The notes under the pieces: generated by a model | What the model saw: only the letters and a program-made list of their open reading frames with translations | Told to the model about the DNA's origin: nothing | Database searches by the model: none | Position numbers and translations under genes: made by a program | In this document: one piece after another, positions 1 through 5,542 of the stretch | Position numbering within the stretch: the first letter of the stretch is position 1 | Layout: each line of letters begins with the position of its first letter | Source: Bacteroidales bacterium | GTDB taxonomy: Bacteria > Bacteroidota > Bacteroidia > Bacteroidales > VadinHA17 | DNA: 5,920 bases | Assembly (NCBI GenBank): GCA_003162595.1 | Contig: PMNJ01000361.1 | Coordinates: 1 to 5,920, forward strand | Direction: 5' to 3'

Positions 1-900
1 AAAGATATTCTTGCTAAAGAACCTGGGAAATGGCAACGTACTGTAAGTGAACTTAAGGGAATATCGGAAGAGACCACAACCGGAGTACATAGATTATACC
101 AAATGATGGAAAATGGAGAACTGCTTGTCCCGGCAATTAATGTTAATGATTCTGTTACAAAATCAAAATTCGATAATCTGTATGGATGTCGTGAGTCACT
201 TGCCGACGGAATAAAAAGAGCAACTGATGTTATGCTGGCGGGGAAGGTTATTGTTGTTTGCGGTTATGGCGATGTTGGAAAGGGGTGTGCCAGATCTATG
301 AAATCTTACGGAGCCAGGGTTATAGTTACAGAAATTGACCCGATTTGTGCTCTGCAGGCTTCAATGGAAGGTTTTGAAGTTAAAACGGTTGATGATACAT
401 TAAGTGAGGGAAACATATTTGTAACTGCTACCGGTAACAGGGATATAATAACCCTTGATCATATGTTGAAAATGAAAGATCAGGCAATCGTTTGTAATAT
501 AGGTCATTTCGATAATGAGATACAGGTAGACAATCTGAATGAATTTAAAGGAATCGTAAAAATTAATATTAAGCCACAGGTCGATAAGTATGTTTTTCCC
601 GACGGGCATGCAATATTTATTCTTGCTGAAGGAAGACTTGTTAATCTGGGCTGTGCCACAGGTCATCCTTCCTTTGTTATGAGTAACTCTTTCAGTAATC
701 AGACACTTGCGCAGATTGATCTCTGGAAGAACAAATATGAAATAGGGGTTTACCGACTTCCTAAATATCTTGATGAGGAGGTTGCACGTTTGCACCTCGA
801 TCAGCTTGGAGTGAAGCTCACAAAACTTACAAAGGAACAGTCAGACTATATCGGAGTTCCTCCGGCAGGGCCTTACAAACCGGATCATTACAGATATTAG
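1..900 (+). CDS. ahcY: S-adenosylhomocysteine hydrolase (adenosylhomocysteinase), C-terminal part
   Basis: Cytosolic NAD-dependent enzyme of the methyl cycle that splits S-adenosylhomocysteine into adenosine and homocysteine. The reading frame is open from base 1, and the translated start (ending TTTGVHRLYQM) is already conserved family sequence, so the true start lies outside the window; the ATG at 103 is internal. About 299 residues are present of the roughly 430-490 usual for the family. In window numbering, the substrate/catalytic stretch KFDNLYGC covers residues 56-63 (Lys56, Asp58, Asn59, Cys63). The Rossmann NAD-binding loop GYGDVGKG is at about 88-95, the GHFDNE histidine at 169, the GHPS histidine at 222, and the C-terminal KPDHYRY, whose Lys and Tyr reach the neighbouring subunit's NAD, ends the protein. 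All key residues visible here are intact. The gene converges on the lipoprotein gene downstream with a 17-bp gap and no evident terminator hairpin. Confidence 0.97.
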   Translation, partial: KDILAKEPGKWQRTVSELKGISEETTTGVHRLYQMMENGELLVPAINVNDSVTKSKFDNLYGCRESLADGIKRATDVMLAGKVIVVCGYGDVGKGCARSMKSYGARVIVTEIDPICALQASMEGFEVKTVDDTLSEGNIFVTATGNRDIITLDHMLKMKDQAIVCNIGHFDNEIQVDNLNEFKGIVKINIKPQVDKYVFPDGHAIFILAEGRLVNLGCATGHPSFVMSNSFSNQTLAQIDLWKNKYEIGVYRLPKYLDEEVARLHLDQLGVKLTKLTKEQSDYIGVPPAGPYKPDHYRY

Positions 901-917
901 GACAAAATCCTACAGCC

Positions 918-1394
918 TCAGTTCCAAACTGTAACGTAATTTCCCTGTTGTCTTGTTTTGTAGTTCTTCAAAGGATATCTGCCTACACCTGAAGCAGGTG
1001 TGCCTCCCACAGTAAGTCCATATTTAGTTCCGCATTTTGGGCAGATAGCTATCATGGAATTTGTCGGGTCAATGTTTACCTTTATACTAACGCTATTTAC
1101 AACATAATCGTGGGGACATGTGCGATCGTAGGCATAGAACTCCTCGTCTCCACTGCATATAATAATACCATTGCCATCATATCCTGCAGCCCCCAGCCCC
1201 CAGTTATTTGTGCTGGAACCAACTACAATTGAACCGCCAAATCCAATGAGACTTACAAACTCAGGGTCATTCAGGTCAAGGGTAAAATTCACATAAGTAT
1301 TGGGTATAACGTCATTCTTTTTATTACATGAACCTAAAGTGATGGCAAGTGCCACTGTAATGAAAAAAAGTCTTATTTTTGAAACTGAAGCCAT
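918..1394 (-). CDS. Rieske-like [2Fe-2S] lipoprotein with altered ligand set (CxH...CxxC)
   Basis: A 158-residue protein with a lipoprotein signal: Lys6/Arg8, a hydrophobic stretch at 9-20, then lipobox LGSC with Cys23 as the expected lipidated residue. The mature protein is therefore probably membrane-anchored outside the cytoplasm. The C-terminal half looks like a small Rieske domain: a 'F-x-A-Y-D-R-T-CPH' segment gives C93-x-H95, and 22 residues later CPKCGTKY gives C118-x-x-C121. That second block aligns with the Rieske consensus CPCHGSxF, putting Cys121 where the second ligand histidine normally sits. A glycine-rich turn (GGTPASGVG, 130-138) and a final strand follow, as in the fold. The electron-transfer partner is unknown and no oxidase or reductase gene is adjacent. 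It is a single gene, divergent from the basic protein. The start ATG fits the signal peptide and lies just downstream of a good promoter-like element. The Rieske assignment rests on motifs; a zinc site or an empty fold is possible. Confidence 0.75.
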   Translation of the reverse strand: MASVSKIRLFFITVALAITLGSCNKKNDVIPNTYVNFTLDLNDPEFVSLIGFGGSIVVGSSTNNWGLGAAGYDGNGIIICSGDEEFYAYDRTCPHDYVVNSVSIKVNIDPTNSMIAICPKCGTKYGLTVGGTPASGVGRYPLKNYKTRQQGNYVTVWN

Positions 1395-1413
1395 CAGAAA
1401 ATATTTAATATTG

Positions 1414-1421
1414 CAAAATTA
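1414..1421 (-). promoter_or_regulatory. Candidate -7 element for the Rieske-like lipoprotein gene
   Basis: On the minus strand this reads TAATTTTG, an exact match to the Bacteroidota -7 consensus TAnnTTTG. It lies 19 bases before the ATG, which would give a leader of only about 10-15 nt. No good TTG -33 element sits 19-21 nt upstream (the region reads CGTTAAA), so the call rests on one element in AT-rich DNA. Confidence 0.4.
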
Positions 1422-1476
1422 CAATTACCACAGTAAATTTAACGGAATTGAGATTTATTTATTGTAATATCTGAGA

Positions 1477-1860
1477 ATGAATAATATATCGATGCGAAAG
1501 CTTTTTCTTCTCATTTTTATTTTATTATTTGCTATAGGATCGTGTAACGCTCAGATATTTCACAGGAGTCCCGAGAGACAATTATTCGGTAAAACACCTG
1601 GAATTAAAAAAGAACCAAAAGTTAAAGAATCCAGGACTGTGCTAAGAGCTAAAAAAAAGCAGGAGGCAAATGATCGAAAGCTTAAAAGAGACTATGACAA
1701 ATCCATAAGACGATCTCAAAAAAGGACCATAGATATCCAAACGCCTGAGGTACAGAAGCGTATGAAACAAAACAAAAAAGATTACACCGCGCGGGATAAA
1801 GAAAAAAGGAAAAACGTAAAGTCAAATACCAAGAAGGCGGGGAAAAAGTATAAGGAATGA
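1477..1860 (+). CDS. Small exported Lys/Arg-rich protein of unknown function
   Basis: A 127-residue protein that I do not recognise. The N-terminus is a signal peptide: Met6-Arg-Lys followed by a hydrophobic core at 9-20, then IGSCNAQ. Cys23 could be a lipobox cysteine, or signal peptidase I could cut after the CNA triplet before Gln26; the sequence does not decide. Met6 (base 1492) is as plausible a start as Met1. The remaining about 101 residues contain 37 Lys/Arg against 13 Asp/Glu, few hydrophobic residues and no cysteine, suggesting a largely disordered, strongly cationic, possibly helical polypeptide outside the cytoplasm. Binding to an acidic partner (LPS, polysaccharide, extracellular DNA) is a guess from charge alone. 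The signal peptide and stable frame support a real gene, although lysine-rich AT-rich DNA can imitate coding sequence. It is a single transcription unit divergent from the Rieske-like gene, with greA downstream behind its own promoter. Confidence 0.7.
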   Translation: MNNISMRKLFLLIFILLFAIGSCNAQIFHRSPERQLFGKTPGIKKEPKVKESRTVLRAKKKQEANDRKLKRDYDKSIRRSQKRTIDIQTPEVQKRMKQNKKDYTARDKEKRKNVKSNTKKAGKKYKE

Positions 1861-1910
1861 TCAACCCTGAAGATAAATACTTGTAAAACACCAGTTCACA
1901 AGACTAATAT

Positions 1911-1941
1911 TTGTAAATAATTAAAAAAAATTATATATTTG
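1911..1941 (+). promoter_or_regulatory. Bacteroidota-type promoter in front of greA
   Basis: TTG at 1911-1913 and TATATTTG at 1934-1941 match the Bacteroidota -33 (TTG) and -7 (TAnnTTTG) consensus with a 20-nt spacer, the expected distance. Transcription would start near 1945-1949, essentially at the first base of the hairpin at 1947. A weaker second pair lies upstream (TTG 1881-1883 with TAATATTTG 1905-1913, one base too long), so two start sites are possible. This is the most convincing promoter in the window and would drive greA and the two genes behind it. Confidence 0.6.
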
Positions 1942-1946
1942 TTGTT

Positions 1947-1985
1947 GAAGAGTTCCGGCGACCCCGGAATTCTTCTTATTTTTTT
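1947..1985 (+). terminator. Intrinsic-terminator-like hairpin in the greA leader (possible attenuator)
   Basis: Bases 1947-1958 (GAAGAGTTCCGG) pair with 1964-1975 (CCGGAATTCTTC) over 12 bp with one G-U pair (1952/1970). The loop is CGACC, and a T-rich tract (TTATTTTTTT, 1976-1985) follows at once. This is the form of a Rho-independent terminator on the plus strand. It could end transcripts from the basic-protein gene that stops 86 bp earlier. However, the greA promoter lies upstream of it, so transcripts starting at the predicted site must read through it. It may therefore act as a leader attenuator or a 5' protective hairpin. The structure is plain in the sequence; the function is inferred. 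Confidence 0.6.
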
Positions 1986-1991
1986 AATATA

Positions 1992-1998
1992 AGAGGGG
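1992..1998 (+). promoter_or_regulatory. Shine-Dalgarno-like purine tract before greA
   Basis: The AGAGGGG run contains GAGG, complementary to the CCUC of the 16S anti-Shine-Dalgarno, about 5 nt before the greA ATG at 2002. Most genes here lack such a tract, as is usual in Bacteroidota, so this one may help translation of greA. It supports the ATG chosen and lies outside the preceding hairpin. Confidence 0.35.
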
Positions 1999-2001
1999 AA
2001 A

Positions 2002-2475
2002 ATGTCAGAGGTTATATATGTGACTGTAGAAGGTCTTCAAAAACTGAAAGAGGAGCTCGACCAATTAAGAAATATTGAGAGACCTTCAATATCCAGGCAG
2101 ATCGCTGATGCAAGGGATAAGGGAGACCTTTCTGAAAATGCCGAATATGCTGCTGCCAAAGAGGCACAGGGTATGCTTGAGTTAAGAATATCGAAGCTTG
2201 AGGATATTGTGGCTCGCTCAAGAATTCTTGACGAATCAAAAATTGATATCTCAACTGTGAGATTACTTAATAGGGTAAAGATCAGGAATAAAACAAATAA
2301 TTCGGTTATGGAATATCTGATTGTTCCTGAAAGTGAAGCAAATTTTAAACTGGGTAAGATTGCTATTAGTTCTCCTATTGCCCAGGGTCTTATCGGTAAA
2401 AAGGTTGGTGATATAGTTCAGATAAAAGTACCTTCAGGGACCATTCCTTTTGAAATCATGTCCATTTCGATTTAA
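2002..2475 (+). CDS. greA: Transcription elongation factor GreA
   Basis: Cytosolic factor that enters the RNA polymerase secondary channel and stimulates cleavage of the backtracked RNA 3' end, rescuing arrested complexes. At 157 residues it has the normal GreA length. Residues 1 to about 75 form the antiparallel coiled coil, with the tip motif GDLSENAEY (41-49) holding the acidic residues Asp42 and Glu45 that coordinate the catalytic magnesium. The FKBP-like C-terminal domain follows a short linker and carries the typical SPIAQGLIGKKVGD segment and a final strand. GreA rather than GreB is favoured by the tip sequence and by the usual presence of one Gre factor in this phylum. The ATG at 2002 is preceded by a purine-rich tract. 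The gene leads a likely three-gene transcript, with the HIT gene 20 nt downstream, and its leader carries a hairpin plus T-tract that could control it. Confidence 0.96.
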   Translation: MSEVIYVTVEGLQKLKEELDQLRNIERPSISRQIADARDKGDLSENAEYAAAKEAQGMLELRISKLEDIVARSRILDESKIDISTVRLLNRVKIRNKTNNSVMEYLIVPESEANFKLGKIAISSPIAQGLIGKKVGDIVQIKVPSGTIPFEIMSISI

Positions 2476-2495
2476 TTATTAAGTTCATAGCCGTT

Positions 2496-2894
2496 ATGGC
2501 CACAATATTCACTAAAATCATAAAAGGGGAAATTCCCAGTTATAAGATCGCCGAGAATGACAATTATTTTGCATTTCTCGATATCAACCCTTTGAGAGCG
2601 GGACACACTCTGATTGTTCCCAAAAGGGAGACAGATTATATTTTTGATCTGGAAGATGTCTATTTGGCTGGAATGATCGTTTTTTCAAAGAAAATTGCGG
2701 TGGCAATTAAAAGCGCGATTCCCTGTAAACGTATCGGAGTTGCAATACTGGGTCTGGAGGTACCTCATGCCCATATACACCTGGTCCCGATGGATACAAT
2801 GGAGGATGTTAACTTCAGAAATCCCAAGCTAAAGTTTTCACCTGAAGAATTTAAAGAGATTGCTGCTAAAATAAGTAGTAAAGTCATTCTTTAA
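2496..2894 (+). CDS. HIT-family nucleotide-binding protein (Hint/HinT-like)
   Basis: Small cytosolic histidine-triad protein of 132 residues. Such proteins bind nucleotides in a dimer, and Hint-type members hydrolyse AMP- or GMP-phosphoramidates and aminoacyl-adenylates. The opening IFTKIIKGEIPSYKI and the DINPLRAGHTLIVPKR segment (29-44) are typical of the bacterial HinT branch. The signature HAHIHLV lies at 91-97, with His93 expected to be the nucleophile that forms the covalent nucleotidyl intermediate and His91 and His95 supporting it. The length is normal and nothing appears missing. The actual substrate cannot be read from the sequence. The gene starts 20 nt after the greA stop and is followed 21 nt later by the ComF-type gene, so it is probably co-transcribed with both. 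From memory, greA next to a HIT gene recurs in Bacteroidota, which I could not check. Confidence 0.93.
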   Translation: MATIFTKIIKGEIPSYKIAENDNYFAFLDINPLRAGHTLIVPKRETDYIFDLEDVYLAGMIVFSKKIAVAIKSAIPCKRIGVAILGLEVPHAHIHLVPMDTMEDVNFRNPKLKFSPEEFKEIAAKISSKVIL

Positions 2895-2915
2895 TGAAAA
2901 GATTGAACTCGCTGC

Positions 2916-3617
2916 ATGAATTGGCTGTATGATTTATGGGACGATTTTATAAGTCTTTTATTCCCGCGTCTGTGCTATGCCTGTGGTAGCCAACTCATGA
3001 GGAATGAAAGTCTTATATGTACAGCATGTTTTGTACTCATTCCCCGTACTAATTATCATCTTGCAGAGGATAATCCTGTTGCACAACTCTTCTGGGGAAG
3101 ATGTCTTATTGAAAAAGCGGCAGCATTTTCATATTATAACAAAGGCAGTCGTATCAGAAAGCTGATTCATAATATGAAGTACAAGGGAATCAGAGAGATA
3201 GGCTATGAGTTAGGTAGAATATATGGTTTGTCTCTTAAAGCATCAGGTTTTGCAAATGATATCGATATGATAATTCCGGTTCCGCTTCATCCCATGAAAA
3301 AAAGAGTTCGGGGCTTCAATCAGAGTGAGACTATTTCGATGGGAATTGCAGATGTGACTCATTTGCCGGTTGATATAAAATCACTTGCCAGAATACTGGT
3401 TTCAGCTACCCAGACAAAACGGTCGCGATACGAAAGATGGACGAATGTTGAGGGAATTTTCAAGGTTATTGATTCTGAGACAATAATTGGGAAACATGTT
3501 TTAATCGTTGATGATGTGATTACTACAGGATCAACTATTGAATCTTGTACAAATGAGCTTCTCAAGGTTGAAGGGGTAAAAGTAAGTGTAGTGGCACTTG
3601 CATTTGCAGTAGTATAA
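2916..3617 (+). CDS. ComF-family phosphoribosyltransferase-like protein with N-terminal zinc ribbon
   Basis: A 233-residue protein of the ComF/GntX type. Near the N-terminus two CxxC pairs (C20/C23 and C35/C38) form a probable four-cysteine zinc site. The middle and C-terminus make a type I phosphoribosyltransferase fold: IIPVPLHPMKKRVRGFNQSE (119-138) is the family's hallmark stretch, and VLIVDDVITTGST (195-207) is the PRPP-binding loop with Asp199/Asp200 and TTGST. In naturally competent bacteria ComF is needed for uptake of transforming DNA. In many others the role is unknown, and no phosphoribosyl transfer has to be assumed. No other competence gene is in the window. It is the last gene of the greA cluster and its stop lies 5 nt from the stop of the converging ruvC. 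The family assignment is firm, the physiological role open. Confidence 0.93.
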   Translation: MNWLYDLWDDFISLLFPRLCYACGSQLMRNESLICTACFVLIPRTNYHLAEDNPVAQLFWGRCLIEKAAAFSYYNKGSRIRKLIHNMKYKGIREIGYELGRIYGLSLKASGFANDIDMIIPVPLHPMKKRVRGFNQSETISMGIADVTHLPVDIKSLARILVSATQTKRSRYERWTNVEGIFKVIDSETIIGKHVLIVDDVITTGSTIESCTNELLKVEGVKVSVVALAFAVV

Positions 3618-3622
3618 CCGGT

Positions 3623-4201
3623 TTAATCTCCCTTCTTTTTTACTCTTTTTGGATTTTTATTCATGAAATCTTTCCAGCTGTTATAGGCTTTTTCCTGTGT
3701 TGGATTATTTGTCTGGTAAAAATGGCAAAGAGCTGCAGCAAGGCCATCGGTTGCATCCAGTTTTATTTCTGTCAGATTGAATTTCAGGATATTCATCAGC
3801 ATGGCAGCTACCTGTTCCTTAGATGCTGCTCCCTGCCCCGTAATTGACATTTTGATTTTCCGGGGTGCATATTCGAATATTGGCAATGAACGGGTAAGTG
3901 CTGCAGCTATTGCGGCGCCCTGTGCCCTGCCAAGCTTTAGCATCGACTGAACATTTTTGCCGTAGAAAGGAGCCTCTATCGCCAGCTCATCGGGATGATA
4001 TTCATCAATAATCCCTACAGTTCTCTCAAAAATGCATTTCAGCTTGAGGTAGTGATCGTCATACTTTGATAGATCAATCGATCCAATGGTTATAAGTTCA
4101 GGTGTTGTACCGGATGTTTTTATGACTCCGTAGCCCGTAATACTGGTACCTGGATCTATGCCTAAAATTATCCTCTCCTTTGGCTTGGCTTTCAATCTCA
4201 A
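3623..4201 (-). CDS. ruvC: Crossover junction endodeoxyribonuclease RuvC
   Basis: Holliday-junction resolvase that works as a dimer, normally with RuvAB, and cuts symmetrically opposed strands at the end of homologous recombination. The four acidic metal ligands of the RNase H-like fold are visible: Asp16 in GIDPGTSITGYG, Glu76 in AIEAPF, and Asp149 and Asp152 in DATDGLAAALCH. The KLGRAQGAA segment (89-97) is also typical. The 192 residues are slightly longer than the common 170-190, owing to a short N-terminal lead and a basic tail ending KKKGD. No ATG is available before the catalytic Asp: the frame begins after an in-frame stop at 4217-4219, and the best starts are TTG at 4201 or TTG at 4195. 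The first lies only 4 nt after the stop of the S41 peptidase gene, suggesting translational coupling. ruvA and ruvB are not in the window. Confidence 0.95.
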   Translation of the reverse strand: MRLKAKPKERIILGIDPGTSITGYGVIKTSGTTPELITIGSIDLSKYDDHYLKLKCIFERTVGIIDEYHPDELAIEAPFYGKNVQSMLKLGRAQGAAIAAALTRSLPIFEYAPRKIKMSITGQGAASKEQVAAMLMNILKFNLTEIKLDATDGLAAALCHFYQTNNPTQEKAYNSWKDFMNKNPKRVKKKGD

Positions 4202-4205
4202 AAAC

Positions 4206-5510
4206 TTATTTTTTAATTATATAAGCATTATTAATCTTACCAGACTTTTCAGAAAAGATAACTGAAGGTTGCTTGCCATAAACAGATAATCCTTTCGATG
4301 AAACGCTTCCATTCTCCAGATAATAAATAGCTTCTTTAAGACAGGCCTCGTTTCTGTCACTCCAGTCGTGGGTAATATCGTCAGGGACGTATTTATCGGG
4401 TGCGAAGCCTTGATAAAAGCCACCCTGACCTGCAGAATTAACCAATGAGAAAGTTATTGGAAAAAACATATAACTGGTTTGATAAGCAAATCCAGCCATT
4501 CCGACAGGTTTCCCGTTTGTTGTATCCCCGATAGTTCTGATATCCTCCAGATAAGGCTTTAATCCGTTTATAAAATCTTCACTGGCAGATGCAGTTCCTC
4601 TGGTGGTTATAACAATTACTTTTGAGAGACTCAGAGGAGAATATACTGAATTAAAGTTATATGTTCCATTTGAGTTTGTGTTTTTGTCATTAAAGGTTAA
4701 CGTAAGAAATGGTTTATTAAGTTGCGCTTCACCTGCAACATAACTTGCCATATTTGTGAGCACATTCAGATCCCCTCCTCCGTTATATCTTAAATCCACA
4801 ATAAGATCTTTAATATTGCTCTGGCTAAAGTATGTAAAAGCAGTCTGCAATTCCTGGTTTGATGGCGGAATGAACTGGTCAAAAACAAGATGCCCGGTTA
4901 TCCCCGATTTCAGATGTAAAGTATCAGCAGTAATTACAGTATTCAGTGTAAATGATGCCTTTGCAGAAGTAATTGTGGAATCTTTTCCAAGGGGTGTCTG
5001 AAAAAGAAAAGTATTCGTTAGCCCAGCTGTGGAGGGACCAATAGCCTTACTATAGGCAGCACTATCATTGTTAATGAAAATAGTCGCCAAATCAGTACCA
5101 TTGATCTTTTTTACAATCCATCCCCTTCGGACTCCTAGATTGTATAATGGAGAAAGGGTATAAATCTGGGCAATTCTTACCTGATTTGATGGATCAAGCC
5201 CCATGCTGATCCCATGACCGACAAAAGCTCCCTGAGACTGAGCCACGTACTCGTCATATGTTTGCACAAAACTCCATCTGTCAAGAGTCTTATATATCAT
5301 TGCATCTAAAAGATCAGCGGGATTCTTGTAATTTGTCTTAACAACCACAGGCATAAGATTATACCAAAAATAATCTTCATTCATTACATTATACAGATCA
5401 TCCCTTGCCTGTGCGTCAATTACCGCACTTTTGCTTTCAGGAGCAACATCTTTTTTACATGAACTGAATCCAAGTATTAAGATAGAAAGAAGAATAAAGA
5501 GCTTTTTCAT
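4206..5510 (-). CDS. S41-family (C-terminal processing) peptidase lipoprotein with PDZ domain
   Basis: A 434-residue secreted serine peptidase. The signal peptide (Lys2-Lys3, hydrophobic core 4-14) ends in lipobox FSSC, with Cys18 as the lipidated residue followed by KKD, so the enzyme is expected to be membrane-anchored outside the cytoplasm. An N-terminal helical segment (about 30-90) is followed by a PDZ-like region (about 97-170), which in CtpA/Tsp proteins binds substrate C-termini. Then comes the S41 catalytic domain: DLRYNGGGD (239-247) and TRGTASASED (303-312), where Ser308 corresponds to the catalytic serine of Tsp, and NGKPVG (332-337), where Lys334 is the probable general base. The Ser-Lys distance is 26, against 25 in E. 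coli Tsp, so an active dyad is likely. The substrate is unknown. Such lipoproteins are frequent in Bacteroidota. It lies 32 nt after the permease gene and 4 nt before ruvC. Confidence 0.92.
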   Translation of the reverse strand: MKKLFILLSILILGFSSCKKDVAPESKSAVIDAQARDDLYNVMNEDYFWYNLMPVVVKTNYKNPADLLDAMIYKTLDRWSFVQTYDEYVAQSQGAFVGHGISMGLDPSNQVRIAQIYTLSPLYNLGVRRGWIVKKINGTDLATIFINNDSAAYSKAIGPSTAGLTNTFLFQTPLGKDSTITSAKASFTLNTVITADTLHLKSGITGHLVFDQFIPPSNQELQTAFTYFSQSNIKDLIVDLRYNGGGDLNVLTNMASYVAGEAQLNKPFLTLTFNDKNTNSNGTYNFNSVYSPLSLSKVIVITTRGTASASEDFINGLKPYLEDIRTIGDTTNGKPVGMAGFAYQTSYMFFPITFSLVNSAGQGGFYQGFAPDKYVPDDITHDWSDRNEACLKEAIYYLENGSVSSKGLSVYGKQPSVIFSEKSGKINNAYIIKK

Positions 5511-5542
5511 ATTTCTTATGATATAATATTTGTATATAACAA

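Noticed and set aside
400..795. Minus-strand open frame of 131 codons inside ahcY
   Set aside because: It is entirely antisense to a well-conserved enzyme and has no recognisable domain or signal peptide; it is a shadow of the real frame.
103..900. ATG at 103 as the start of ahcY
   Set aside because: The frame is open back to base 1 and the translation before 103 (ending TTTGVHRLYQ) is conserved SAHH sequence, so the gene is cut by the window rather than short.
1448..1475. Possible promoter for the small basic gene (TTG 1448-1450 with TATCTGAG 1468-1475)
   Set aside because: The -7-like element matches the consensus poorly and the spacer is 17 nt; not strong enough to list.
1682..2254. Two minus-strand open frames (1682-1891 and 2012-2254)
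   Set aside because: They lie antisense to the basic-protein and greA genes, have no supporting motifs, and their composition is explained by the complementary frames.
2916..3617. Evidence of a competence (DNA uptake) locus
   Set aside because: A ComF-type gene alone does not show this; no ComE, DprA or pilus gene is present, and the family is widespread in non-competent bacteria.
4756..5001. Plus-strand open frame inside the S41 peptidase gene
   Set aside because: It is antisense to the catalytic domain coding region and shows no family features.
5511..5542. Possible promoter for the S41 peptidase gene in the AT-rich gap
   Set aside because: On the minus strand a TTG is present, but the only TAnn-like element (TATATCAT) is poor and just 14 nt away, so it does not fit the 19-21 nt spacing.
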